The position numbers were made by a program, and so were the translations under genes. This document shows, piece by piece, positions 35,297 through 45,830 of a stretch of DNA of 64,000 nt. Location of the stretch: the NCBI GenBank assembly GCA_015039315.1, contig WIDE01000056.1, positions 13,611 through 77,610 on the forward strand, in the 5' to 3' direction. The notes beneath the pieces were generated by a model. That model ran no database searches and was not told where the DNA came from. It worked only from the letters and a program-made list of their open reading frames with translations. Origin of the DNA: Clavulina sp. PMI_390. Lineage: Eukaryota; Basidiomycota; Agaricomycetes; Cantharellales; Hydnaceae. Position 1 is the first letter of the stretch; every line of letters begins with the position of its first letter.

Positions 35297-37710
35297 TTAC
35301 GCCTTGTAAGCGGCCTAAGGATGATGAACAGCAAGGAGGAATAATGTGGTCAATAGGTAGGTAAAGATTGCAAGATGTTGAACGACTCACCTCAATCTCC
35401 GCCTTGTACTTGGTCGTAATCGCCTTGCGCTGAATCTTCTGTGCAGCAGTGACAAGCCCACTCTCAGGCGTCCACTCATCCGGTGTTAGCACAACCGCCT
35501 CCAAAAGTTCCATGGTCTTGAAGCTCTCCTTCTTGCCCACAGCATTGCACTCCTTCAGCACCGCCGCTGCAACAACCTTGTCCTCGCACAGAGCGTGGAA
35601 GTCTGTCCCCTTGGCGTCCTTGGTGAAGCCCGCTGGGGGAGTGGTGCTGAGGAAGTGCCGTAGGTTGCCCTCGTGAGGGAAGATGAGCGCCATGGGCTGC
35701 TTGGCGTCAGGGACGACGTGCACGCAGATGTTCGAGACCAGGTTGCATGACTTGTACACGGACTCGAGGCGCTCGAGAGCAATGTACTCGCCACCTTGCA
35801 GCTTGACGAGGTTCTTAATACTATGTAAATGAAACAGGGGGTGTCAGAAACAGGAACCAGCAGGCCGACCAAAAAGAAGCTAATGGTTGCGCGACGAGAA
35901 GCAACAGATATTGCGGTTTCAGAAACGTACCGGTCGATGATACTGAGCGTCCCATCTTCATTCCACTGTCCAACATCGCCTGTCCTGAACCAGCCGTCCT
36001 TTGTGAAAATCGACTCGTCGTTATTGAGGTCGTCCCTCTTGAAGTAGCCCTGGGTAACACTGGGGCCCTGCAACAGAATTTCACCACGGGGAGGGTTGCC
36101 CGTCGAAATGTAGCCAGCTTCTTTGACGTCGATCAGTTTGACTTGCATGGACGGCACGGGCACACCGGCCGCGCCCCATTGGAATTGCTCGGGCGTCAGC
36201 ACGGCACACATGCCGCATGTCTCAGTGAGACCATAGCCTGCTCAAACAAATCGCAGTGAAAGAGACAAGATAGTCCCGAATAAGATAGAGCAATTTGATA
36301 TGTAGATAGAGCAAACCACACGTCAGTGGGATAGTCGCAGAACCAGAAAATATTGCAGAACGAAAACTGACCTTGCAGAACCTTCACGACTGCCATGGTC
36401 ATAAACTCTTGGGTCTCTTGAGAGAGGGCAGCACCTCCACTGAGGGCCAACCTGAGTCTCCCACCAGTTGCCTGCTTGATCTTGGAGAACACGATCGCGT
36501 CGGCGAGCTGCTTGAACACAGGGATGTTGTACTTCTTGGCCGCGTACGCATAGTGGAAAACGGCCTTAGCTAGGGCGCTCCCATGATCAACCTTGCTCAT
36601 AATGCCCTTACGGAGCGTTTCCCAGACGGCAGGGACACCAACGAGCAGCGTAGGTCGGAATTCGGCCATGTCGCCCTTGCAGTTCCGCACAGACGTGTCG
36701 GAAAGGGTCTTGGGGGAGCCATAGCCCGTTGTAACACCCACGAAGAACAGCGTGAGCTCGACAACGTACTCGAGGATGTGTGCAAGGGGCAGGAAGGCGA
36801 GGAACCAGTCGTGCTCGCCCAGGTGTCGTCCAATGTGCACGACGATAGCACCAACAGATGCAATGAGATTTCCGTGGGTAAGCATGACACCCTTGGGCGC
36901 ACCAGTGGTGCCCGAGGTGTACATAATGCATGCAAGGTCCTCCTTGGAGGGATGCAGGGGTGCGAGGTCGATCGAGCTATTCTCCTTGCCGATTTCGAGG
37001 AACTCGTCCAGGGAATAAATCGCGAGGTCAGGACGCGCCTTCTTCAGGTCGTCAACAATCCCTGCTTTGGGCTTGTCATCGTACACAACAAGCTTGATCG
37101 AAGGAGTGCGGGGAAGGACGCGGAGGAGGGTGGGGAGGAGTGGCGCATTGGTGAAGACACCCTTGCACTCGGGCTCTCCGAGAGAGTGAGCAAGACCATC
37201 CTCTCCGAGGGTCTCGTACGCTGTAGCAATGAGCGCACCGTTGGCAGCTGCTGCGTGGGCGAGGAGTCGCCAGTTGACACTGGTCGCAGCGTACACGTTG
37301 AACACATCGCCCTTCTTGATACCTGAGGCGTTCATCGCGCGAGCGACAACCTCGACCCTCTCCTTGAACTCGGAGAACGTGAAGTAGCGGTAGGCAGACA
37401 TCTGGAAGTATTTCCAGGTCTTCTTCTCCTTGACCTCCTGGCCACCAACAGTCTTGGTAACTTCCTTCTCCTCCTCAATGATTTTGTCAACCTCACGCCA
37501 GCCCATAGCCTCCTTGTTTGGGAAGGTCCGGGCGGCATAGAGGAGGATGTCGTGGATGGTTTCTACGCCGTCCAGAGGCTGCGTCACCAGAGGCCCGTCA
37601 CCAACCATATTGGACGTCCTTGGCCGGCTCTCGCCCTCGCGAGGCGGAGGACCGTGCTCGGCGCTGCCAGTCCTGTAGGGCTCTTTCCTAAGCTTTTCGA
37701 TTGTTTCCAT
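35297..37710 (-). CDS. Long-chain fatty acyl-CoA synthetase (FAA1/FAA4-like)
   Basis: This enzyme activates long-chain fatty acids with ATP and CoA for lipid synthesis and beta-oxidation. Four exons join in phase: 36372-37710, 35931-36237, 35391-35820 and a tiny 18-nt last exon 35297-35314 (AAYKA-stop). The total is 2094 nt, 697 aa, normal for fungal Faa1-type enzymes. Visible motifs are the AMP-binding P-loop MYTSGTTGAPKGVMLTHGN, PLAHILEYVVEL, LSGGAALSQETQEF, GYGLTETCGM (split by intron 1), the FACS signature region DGWFRTGDVGQW, and IIDRIKNLVKLQGGEYIALE. There is no N-terminal leader or peroxisomal tail, so a cytosolic, ER or lipid-droplet location is likely (inference). Confidence 0.93.
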
Positions 37711-39373
37711 TATTGTTGTTGAGGAAGCGGGTGGGGAGTTGTGTGGTGGGTGAGAGCCAAGCGGCAGTGTGGAACGGGGTGACGTCGTGACCGGTCCAAT
37801 TCAAAACGGCTGCTGTCGGCTGTTCGATTACAAGTGGATGGAGCCTTTTGGCCGACCGTGACTAGGGCTTTTTCTTGCTCTTGCTCACCGCAACGTATAT
37901 TTCGAGAATATTATTATCAAAGGCGAAGATCGACAGTTCGAAATCTTCTAAATCCTTGGGGTCAGCCAAGGGGCTTGGGGCGCATAGCAATGTGTCATGA
38001 GATTAACCTCCACAAACAGACCTCACAGACCATCTCCCCCTCGACACCGGTCTCAGCCCCGACTAAAGACTGCGGCATAATGAAATTTGATAATAATCAT
38101 GCGTGATTCTAGAACCCGTATGTTGCGATTCCGGCCCACACTGTGCCTCTACACCCGGACTAAGCCAAACGACAGCATGGTGCATTTCTGATAATTACTT
38201 TGTAGTGTGCTTCAAGAATTCAAGAATAGACGAGACATGAGCAATATAGGCGAAATGTTTTAAACCCCATTGCTTCATGCTCCCCACGCTTCCATGTGAT
38301 TTTTGCCGAGTGGCGCAGATGAAGGCGCATCCACACGACACTGATCAACGCACTTCAGCCTCGGCGCAAAGTATCTCACGGGTCGATAACCAACCAAAAC
38401 CCCGAAGGGACTTGCAGAGACTTGCGTACGAAAAAGAAAAGGCTGGAATGCGAGGACGCGACTTGCTGGTGGTATCCCAACGCCGTAGGACCCTCGGATC
38501 AAGGCCGACTCCGCCTCGGGATCGGGAGGACAAGTTGCTTGCCCAGATTGTCCAGCCCGACGAGAAACCGGTACTCAAGATCATCCTGTCACCCTCCTAG
38601 ATCTATTACAGTCACATGCCCGGTTTGTTTTTAGCCTCTATTGGTTGTGGATTACAGCTGCGGTCGTCACTTCCCCACTCATCGTCCTAGGTCGCCTTAC
38701 CAATTTGACCACGCTTTGAGAGGGAGCTGTTCCATCTTACCCCACATCTTCGTATTCAATTGTTCCTGGATCTCTACGTCGATTGAACTGTTCTTCTGAG
38801 GTTTATCATGCAGATCTCCATCCTTGGACGTCAACTCTCCGATGAGCTGCCTATCAGTCATGTGGAGGCCATTAGGGTTACTTCTTGTACTCCGACCACA
38901 ATTCTTCACTTCCCAACCCCCTTCTTCCTGGTGCTTGATACTTTGGTCTTGAAGGCTTGTAAAGATAACTAAAATGGCCTGACAAGATGAAAAAACCTTC
39001 TCGGCCCCTCCCTAAGCGTCTTGGCAAAGATATTCATTAGTTGTTGGACTTTATTCTTATATCTATTGTTGTAACTGATCCCGAGTGCTCAGAGTTCTGA
39101 TCGGCGCCGTACGAGATATGTTGCTCCTTGGCATTGACCCCGATTCGCCGCTATCACACATCGTTATCTATGAGATGAACCTCCAATCCAAGCCAGTATG
39201 ACCAAGTTGAATGGATTCATTGTGTCGCCTTGTTCATCCATATCGGTTACCCTATCACCGACTAACATGTCGTAATCGTATCGCCTTCAGTTCATCGGCC
39301 GTCAGTGTGCTACATCGGTATATCCCTTGCCTTCGGTCGCTCTTGGGACGATCGTGTGCAGCCTATGATAGTG
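37711..39373. other. Intergenic, mostly unannotatable
   Basis: The first ~150 bp are the acyl-CoA synthetase promoter. Further on, frames at 38277-38600 (+) and 38697-38909 (-) are open but unrecognised. The part 38940-39373 lies just downstream of a Copia-like remnant on the minus strand and may hold decayed LTR sequence. I could not identify LTR ends. Confidence 0.35.
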
Positions 39374-39803
39374 CTATCGCTTGGCATTTTCCCTAACTTT
39401 CCTGGAACTGGCCCTCGTTGGGTAGAGACTGTTCCGTTTAGTGACTATGTTTCTCTCTCTATTCACTTGGTCTTTTGTTGATATCAGAACCGCTTTGCAT
39501 CCCCACGACGATGAGTAATCAGCCACACGCTCAGTTCTCAAATGAAATGACATTTTTTGTACAGAGGGGTGTTGGTAAAGTCCCCATTGGCTGTACCCGT
39601 GTACAAACCAACTGACCCAAGTTGTATTCATTGGCCAGTGCTTCTCTGATCCGCGAGTGGTAGGCTATAGCTACTAGATCTATAGATTGGGTGATAACCG
39701 ATTGAACAAACTGTCCTATCAATCTCATTGGCTTATTGTGGACGATCCTCTTCAGTTGCAGAACCAGCCACCCCATCAGGAACAACGTAAGGCTAAAACC
39801 CAA
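39374..39803 (-). mobile_element. Decayed Copia-type RNase H remnant
   Basis: In two overlapping frames the minus strand reads like the C-terminal end of a Copia polyprotein: IDL..AYHSRIREALANEYN followed, after a frameshift, by VYTGTANGDFTNTPLYKKCHF and a stop. This resembles the usual 'KHIDV.YH.IR......L.Y..T..N.AD..TK.L.K..HF' block. It is frameshifted and stop-interrupted, and no other pol domain is seen nearby. Confidence 0.42.
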
Positions 39804-40012
39804 GTGAACTACTTATAGACTCTCTGACCTAAGGCTACATACTGATCATCTGGAAGCATTTTGGCTTGCATACAGTCATATTTCCTAAACTGGTCCATAT
39901 CACCGTCAATCCCATTGTCGCAGAAGCTGTATGTAGGCCGCCATGTGGGACCTGTGATTTGCGGACGAGTATCCTCGTACGTACATTACGCAGGGACCTT
40001 ACAATCCAGGGA

Positions 40013-40020
40013 CCATAAAT
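40013..40020 (+). promoter_or_regulatory. Possible TATA-like element of SSCP-2
   Basis: The sequence CATAAATA lies about 60 bp upstream of the ATG at 40077. It is weaker than the TATA boxes of the two related genes. Confidence 0.3.
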
Positions 40021-40076
40021 ACCGCAATGGAGGATATCCCTCCAGCCCCCCAAGGCCCTGAACCCTCACTTTCGTG

Positions 40077-40336
40077 ATGAAGCCGTTTGCTCCCCTTCTC
40101 GTCCTGGCAGCGAACATGTCCCTCATCCAGTTTTCCATCGCCGCAACTACACCTGAGCTCTCCCAGAGGAATGCGGACCAGATCGCTCCCCGCTGCTGCC
40201 TCAACACCTGGTCTTGCAGTTGCAACCCCGCCAGTAAGCTCACAGTTTAACTACAGTTCATCTTCTCAAATCAGACGATGACGACGACGACCGGTTCTAT
40301 CAGCCTCGCCCAGGGCTTGTACCGCAGACCAAATAG
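40077..40336 (+). CDS. Small secreted cysteine-rich protein (SSCP-2), 72 aa
   Basis: This is a third relative of the genes at 4621 and 42864. Exons 40077-40233 and 40275-40336 join in phase 1 through a 41-bp intron. It has a hydrophobic leader (MKPFAPLLVLAANMSLIQFS) and the family core RCCLNTWSCSC, with TPELSQR matching VPELSER of SSCP-3. The second exon is different: it encodes an acidic DDDDD stretch and a short tail without cysteines. The CTDDQL half of the 8-Cys domain is therefore missing, leaving four cysteines. Either the gene is diverged and truncated, or the true second exon has been lost. The 41-bp intron is unusually short. Confidence 0.55.
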
Positions 40337-41161
40337 CTGCTGGATGTGTAACGAGCCACTGCATCGGAATTCTTTGTTGAATCCTCAGCGTTGTTAGAGG
40401 TATTTGGTGGATTTATACATTTTTGAAGTTAGTCTACTTACACATTTGAACACGCAGTGCGGTAGTGAGCACGCTGGGAGTGCAACAATTTGCATCTCAC
40501 CATGGGGATAACCAGAAACAAAGCGGGTCACGATATGAATGAAGGATTCCTACCTCTAACCCACCCCACGCGTTTTTTCCCCTTCAAATAATCTCCTCTA
40601 GTACCACTGTACTGACTCAATTATTAAATTCGGGCGGGAGCGAGAAGCTATTCACATCCACATCCAATCTCTATACTCATATCTCAATTTCGCGGTCTAC
40701 CTTTTTTCTTTTTGAGAAAGCCGCCCCCAGGGTTGTACCTTGGCATATTTTTTTTTAAGTTCCTGTGAATACCCTCTACCTCTTCTCTTGAAAGAACACC
40801 AGAATATACAAGTGGCTATAGTGTGTAGCCCAGGCTCTGGCCTGTGGTGGACCGTGGGAATTATTGCTTCTCAAATAGCCAGCACTGTGCACGATAATAT
40901 AGTAAATATTAGTGAGCTTTTTGCTTTGGTGCCATCGGTAATTCCCCACAGGGGCCTCACTATGAGTTTTTGTGAGTGTGACCACTGTGCTGGTGAGCTA
41001 ATTCAATCGAGACAAACTTGCACTGCCGCAGAGCGTCAACCTGCTTTGAATGGCTTATCTCTTTCAGAGAGGCTGAGAAGTCTCCTTTAACGTTCAGATC
41101 ACTGCCCCGCCCTCTCGATCTCTGTGATAGAGTACTTTGGTAATCTACTTGTTGAGACCTG
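40337..41161. other. Intergenic, no gene seen
   Basis: A frame at 40740-41090 (+) has no recognisable domain and weak composition. It is not supported as a gene. Confidence 0.4.
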
Positions 41162-42231
41162 ATGGGCAACACACCACGTGCGTCTACGTGCTGCCCCGTT
41201 ACTTTCAGCTGTGTTCAGAGCGACTACCTATTGTCATCCACAGCTTCTCCTCCCAACTACATAGCAGAAAACCCCTCTCAGTGGATATACAATCCACTAG
41301 ATTACCCTGAAAATGCCCCAACGTATGGTGTCGCCACTTCTTCTTCACCTCCTCCCACCAATGCCAATGGACGAGTTCCTTATCGTGAGTCGGAGGATAT
41401 TCTTCTGATGAAACGATAATAATAGGCATCTTCAGTCTACTATCAGCTATTCCAGAATGGCCGAGCTTTGCCCTCATATCAGCGATTCAATAACGCCTCC
41501 AGCACCTTGGGTCGAGTACTACGGATCAGCATCGCACCACCTCGAACAACCACAAACCTCTGCGTCTGCGTACTAGGGCGCGAGGGTTTTGCAATGCCTG
41601 ATCTCAAAGGTGTCTATTTTGACGACTTTGATGCCCCAGTATCACCCAATACCCCCCTTTCTCTCGCTGTTGGTGATGTGGGTACCTCTCCTGAAGAGCC
41701 GCTAGCACTCATCATTCAGAATGCAGCACGTCGGCGTCCAAGGAGATCAGGGGTACTACTTAACAATACATCTGGGAACATCCCTCTGGATCCGACCGAT
41801 CCCACGCGAGTCCTCCCTCAGGTGGCGACCTACCCTGGACCTGGATGGCGAAAAGGCAAAACTACAACAGCTGTCTACCTCCTCGACTGGAATGGCGGAG
41901 AAAGCGTCCAGAATGTATCTGGCGCCTTTTCCCGAGCCTATATAATCCAGAAGGGCGAGGATTATGGGTGAGACTAGGACCTTCTCGGGACCTTACTTGG
42001 GATCGTGAGTCTTACTCGGAGTTGTTTCAGAGCATGGGGCTGATCTCCTTCGTTATACGACGCGGGCTCAAAGGACGTGGCCAAACCGATAAATTTAATC
42101 AAGTCATCCACATTGCTAGTCGTCAGGTAGGAGGTAAGCACTATGACTGAATGTTCGATTAGACGCTATAGATGAAGCGGTCCCAAATTGAATTCTACTC
42201 TCTAGCCGTTGGATCACGATATATAGCATGA
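41162..42231 (+). pseudogene. IAPPRT-family gene, copy 2 (frameshifted)
   Basis: The exon series matches copies 3 and 4: 41162-41177, 41244-41384, 41437-42004, 42074-42133 and 42206-42231. The N-terminal SPPNY motif, YYQLFQNGRALPSY, LRISIAPPRTTTNLCVC, GDVGTSPEEPLALI, DPTDPTRV and PGPGW are all present. The main exon is one base out of phase: the frame open through the LLDWNGGESVQNVSG segment ends at a stop at 41970, while the expected WVRLGPSRDLTW continues in the neighbouring frame. The lesion lies between about 41915 and 41960. With only one lesion this could be a very young pseudogene, an allele, or a sequencing error. The product function is unknown. Confidence 0.7.
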
Positions 42232-42760
42232 TGCTGCGGCGGCTGTACCTATGTGATGGCATCGACATCACCGACCTGCTCATAAAATCACGTTGCACAC
42301 AATTATATCCGCACTCATCTGATGGTCGGTCCAGCTTCTTCTTGAAAATCGAGCACATTGATGTGATTTTCCTCAAAAAGAGTGATGCTTGATTTGGGAT
42401 TTAGTGAGAGCTTTCCCTTTAGCACGTGTTTCCACGATCGATTGAGGTGGAGCTGATTATCCGAACATCGCCAGTTGTTCGCTAAACCCAACGTGAATCA
42501 CTGTCTGCCTAGTTGGACATTCTATCAGATTAGTTCAGACAATCTTCTGTTCGGCTCAAACAGTTCACAATCTATGCAAGCGAATAGCTCTCGGCCAAAC
42601 CACCCTGGAAACATCGGTAGTTCCACACAGTAAGATTACTGGAAGATAGTCATTCATTCATATCTGGCTTCATCCACATGGACCAAAACACCGATCACCA
42701 GTGAAATACAGACTCGAAAGATGCGGCTTGGATTTGTTCCTTATTCGCGACCGAGATGGG

Positions 42761-42773
42761 TATATATATAAAG
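42761..42773 (+). promoter_or_regulatory. TATA box of SSCP-3
   Basis: TATATATATAAAG lies about 100 bp upstream of the ATG at 42864. The upstream block 42664-42730 matches, in inverted orientation, the block 5041-5103 at a similar distance from SSCP-1. Confidence 0.65.
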
Positions 42774-42863
42774 CACCCATCGCTGACGCTTCAGCCCTCA
42801 TTACCCCAGCCAAGCCTTTCCCCCGACCTTTCAGTGGCTATTCCTCGATCTGCTGCTATTCCC

Positions 42864-43170
42864 ATGAAGATAACTGCCGTTTTCAAGACTCTTGCGGTCC
42901 TGACGCTCCTTGCGCAAACATCTTCCGCTGCCATTGTCCCAGAGCTTTCTGAGCGAAAGGCAAGCATGGAGATTGAGGGCCGTTGCTGTTTGTACACGTG
43001 GTCGTGCCATTGTAGTGGTGCCTTCTCCGGTAGTATGTCCAAGCTCGGCATGGGTTGAGTTCACATATGTAACTTAATGATTGGGGATCCTAGTCTACGC
43101 AGGGGTATGCACTGACGATCAACTGGCCGATGGCTGCAAGACAGTCGAATGCACTGGAATCTTGTGCTGA
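42864..43170 (+). CDS. Small secreted cysteine-rich protein (SSCP-3), 80 aa
   Basis: This is a predicted secreted peptide of unknown function. Exons 42864-43029 and 43094-43170 join in phase 1 through a 64-bp intron. The start at 42864 gives a canonical signal peptide (MKITAVFKTLAVLTLLAQTS, cleavage near SSAA), preferred over upstream in-frame starts that lack one. The mature part carries RCCLYTWSCHCSG, then YAGVCTDDQLADGCK and a terminal CTGILC: eight cysteines spaced as in SSCP-1. This spacing is not one I can assign to a named family. The cysteine at the very C-terminus and the conserved TW between cysteines are good family markers. The length suits a secreted effector or antimicrobial peptide (inference). 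Confidence 0.82.
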
Positions 43171-44206
43171 TAGCACTGCTCGAAGTTCGTAGGTTCTCGC
43201 GATATATTCGACACTCTTCGTTCTGGTCATCTGCATCCACTTAGATTATTATTTACCCTTGGTCAAGAAGGGCGTATCGCATTATCTGCATAATGGAGGG
43301 GAGAAAAAAAGTGTCGATCTCCATCTCTACATCCAGAGCGTCCACATTGTACCCGGCGTCCGATATTATGACATCGAAATAAACGAATGTGCGCCAAGAT
43401 TACGGGCTCGGTAAATAAGCAGAAAACAGGCAGGCGTGCAAATGAATGAAATTCTTCATCAATAAAACTTCTGAAACAATAAACCGAATAGAACAAGGCG
43501 GTCTATTGTTTAATACACTGATGAGGCGGATAACGGACCAGGATTGAAAAGTGAGAAGACGGGAACACTGACTAATGCATTGTCCCCAGGATACGGCGTG
43601 ATTCTAATTGAAGCGAAGGATTGAGAATGAGCACCAATGCCCATTGAAGACCTCTGACTATTTGGCAGTGTCCAGGAAATGTTACGGTCTTTATGCCAGT
43701 CTGGGAGAAGGTTTATACCTCTGCGTTCATCAATCTCTCTCTCTTAAGCTTCCGTTTTGCGTGAATAGAGGCGGCCTTCTCCTCCGCATCTTCAGGGTAT
43801 CGGAGTATTGGGTATGGGGAGGGCTAAAAAGACCCGCCTCGGCATAGGTGCTCGCTTTCAATGAATGATTAGAAGGATTGAGTTGATGAGTGCCATGTAT
43901 CACGAACTTCTTCAGTTGTCATATAGATGACTGATAGATAAAGATCTTTCGGGAACCATGCGTGCTCAGATATCTGTGTTAAAGGAAGCGATCTCGAGAG
44001 AAAACAAAAAAAAGATAATCATTGGTGCTTCACACAACTGAATGGTCGACCGAGATCCAGGAATCCTAGAAATACCCAGATATTGCCCTTGATATTAACA
44101 AGCCCTATCTCGGGTGCCTTCGCTTTGAATGGAGCACACTCGGCGAGTTACACTCCGTGCGGAGAGTTTCTTCCGACAAATTGAAGAGTGATAAAGAAGA
44201 GCTCCC
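43171..44206. other. Intergenic, no gene seen
   Basis: Frames at 43263-43496 (-) and 43608-43847 (+) show no motif. The stretch ends in the promoter of the lectin gene. Confidence 0.4.
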
Positions 44207-44215
44207 CATATAAGG
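44207..44215 (+). promoter_or_regulatory. TATA box of the ricin-B lectin gene
   Basis: CATATAAGG lies about 70 bp before the ATG at 44280, in line with other accessory genes of this window. Confidence 0.5.
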
Positions 44216-44279
44216 AGCTGCCTTGCTAGCGCTCAGAAGGAGGTTTCCTCCAAGCAGCAAAATTGGCTAACCAGCCCCA

Positions 44280-44892
44280 ATGACGTTTGAGCTCAGTTCT
44301 GATACTGCCTACACCCTGACCAATATGGTCACTGGAAAAGCCGCAGACTTGAATACGAGCAACGAGAAGGAAGTCACTGCACAGGAACTGCATGGTGGGC
44401 TAAATCAGCAGGTTTGTACCGTATTTCCGCTAGCTATGACTGGCTGCGCCGTATTCCTTTATCTAGATCAGGGGTGTTGACTCAAAAATATCCACTTTCG
44501 TAGTGGTACTTTGAAGATGCGGGCTCGACCGGGAGTGTCTACATCCGTTCAGCTTGGGGAAGCCGACTATATATTACTTACCAGGGCGGCTCACCAGTCC
44601 AAGGTGCACCACTAATGTGCGGCGAGTCAAAGTATGCATGGCAAGTCTTCAGGGCGTCTCCGCCATTTGGGAATCCTTGGAGGTTAGATATTGTTCCTTA
44701 GTGGTCTACAATTAAGTTAACCAGAGTTTCTTGAGCTGGAGGCTAACCTGGGGCATCGTATGTGTTAGGATCACTATTGCAAATGGATACTTTGGTGTGG
44801 ATAATCTCTCCCACCTTCCAAGCGCGATCAGCCTGTGGGAGACCAACACCTCCCCGTATCAACAGTGGACTATCAAGCCTGTCTCCGTCTGA
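44280..44892 (+). CDS. Ricin-B-type (beta-trefoil) lectin, RSA-like, 144 aa
   Basis: R-type lectins bind galactose/GalNAc-type glycans. In fungi they often act as defence proteins against nematodes and insects or as storage proteins. Three exons join in phase: 44280-44411, 44504-44682 and 44769-44892. Each encodes roughly one trefoil subdomain. The QxW-type signatures are NQQWYF (split at the first intron), YAWQVF (first Gln degenerate) and YQQWTI. YTLTNMVTGKAADL is the usual first strand pair. The length matches the Rhizoctonia solani agglutinin, a 15-kDa ricin-B lectin. There is no signal peptide, as usual for such cytosolic fungal lectins. Degenerate copies follow directly downstream. Confidence 0.82.
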
Positions 44893-44893
44893 A

Positions 44894-45335
44894 TGCTCGA
44901 GAGTGCGATTACGACTGCAGGTGGAGTGATGTCAATTGACGTCGCAGGAGGAGAATCTGCGCGTGACGCAACTTCATCAGCAAATGCCCGGCGGTAGGTT
45001 CAGCGGGTTCAGAGGGGTTCAAGGGGTTCAGGTGGCCTGTAAATCAGGGTTTCTATTCAGACGTGGCTGATCAGACCCTTGTACTCAATAAGATTGTTTC
45101 AGATGCCCTCCACAACTCCGGCCTGGCATTTGCTGATGTTGGTCGGGAGTTGTATATATTACTTATACTCCCCTTTTATATACGAAGCCAAGCTACTAAT
45201 AGAAAACTGCTTTCAGCATCTGGCAAACTTACGAGACTCGGCCCTTTTCAGATTAAAACCATTGAATGGTTGAAAACTCGGGTCGCTTGCCTTGATATGT
45301 GTAAAGCACCAATTACTTCTCCAAACTTCCAGTAG
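44894..45335 (+). pseudogene. Decayed ricin-B lectin copy
   Basis: Immediately after the lectin stop, fragments of a second copy can be recognised in different frames: AITTAGGVMSIDVAGGESA (44903-44960) and SIWQTYETRPFSD (about 45218-45256), resembling SLWETNTSPYQQW of the intact gene. Stops and shifts separate them. Confidence 0.5.
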
Positions 45336-45436
45336 GAGAGGTTTTTCCGAATGCATGTGTAAATCTGAAGTGTGACTATATGCTCGTGGTTCTTATATTG
45401 ATAGCCGTATTTAGCACTTATCTCTCTCTCTGATAT

Positions 45437-45830
45437 TTGCCACAGCCATCATCACCTTGTCGAGACACAATCGAACTTGGTGCTGAGATCGCTCATAAAC
45501 TGTTCAACGGCGCAAGTGATAAGGCTGCTGACCTTATTGCAAGTAATCAGCATTGCTCTGTATCCATGTTACTCTATAAGTCCTCGAGGAGGTGGAGGGT
45601 TTATTCCTCCTGGCACTCAAAATCTTTCATGCGTTCGAGCCTGAGTCACTAAATCCTTTCAGTCTGGACCCCTTGAAGTGTTAGTTTGAGCCTGTTGAGC
45701 CTCTCTGAAGATAATGGATTTATTCAGCCTGCAATTATAAATATTATCGCGTATCAAAATGGCTCACCGAAGTCTGGGGCATCATTGGATTTCACGGAAA
45801 GGAGCGCGCAACGAATTGGCTAGGCATTCC
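45437..45830 (+). pseudogene. Second decayed ricin-B lectin copy
   Basis: The fragment HKLFNGASDKAADLIASNQ (45497-45553) corresponds to YTLTNMVTGKAADLNTSNE of the intact lectin. IIAYQNGSPKSGASL (about 45747-45791) corresponds to YITYQGGSPVQGAPL. The two lie in the right order but in different frames without a usable splice path. Confidence 0.55.

Noticed and set aside
38277..38600. A 107-residue plus-strand frame with Arg/Lys-rich composition
   Set aside because: An equally open antisense frame exists, there is no start context or motif, and no intron continuation is seen.
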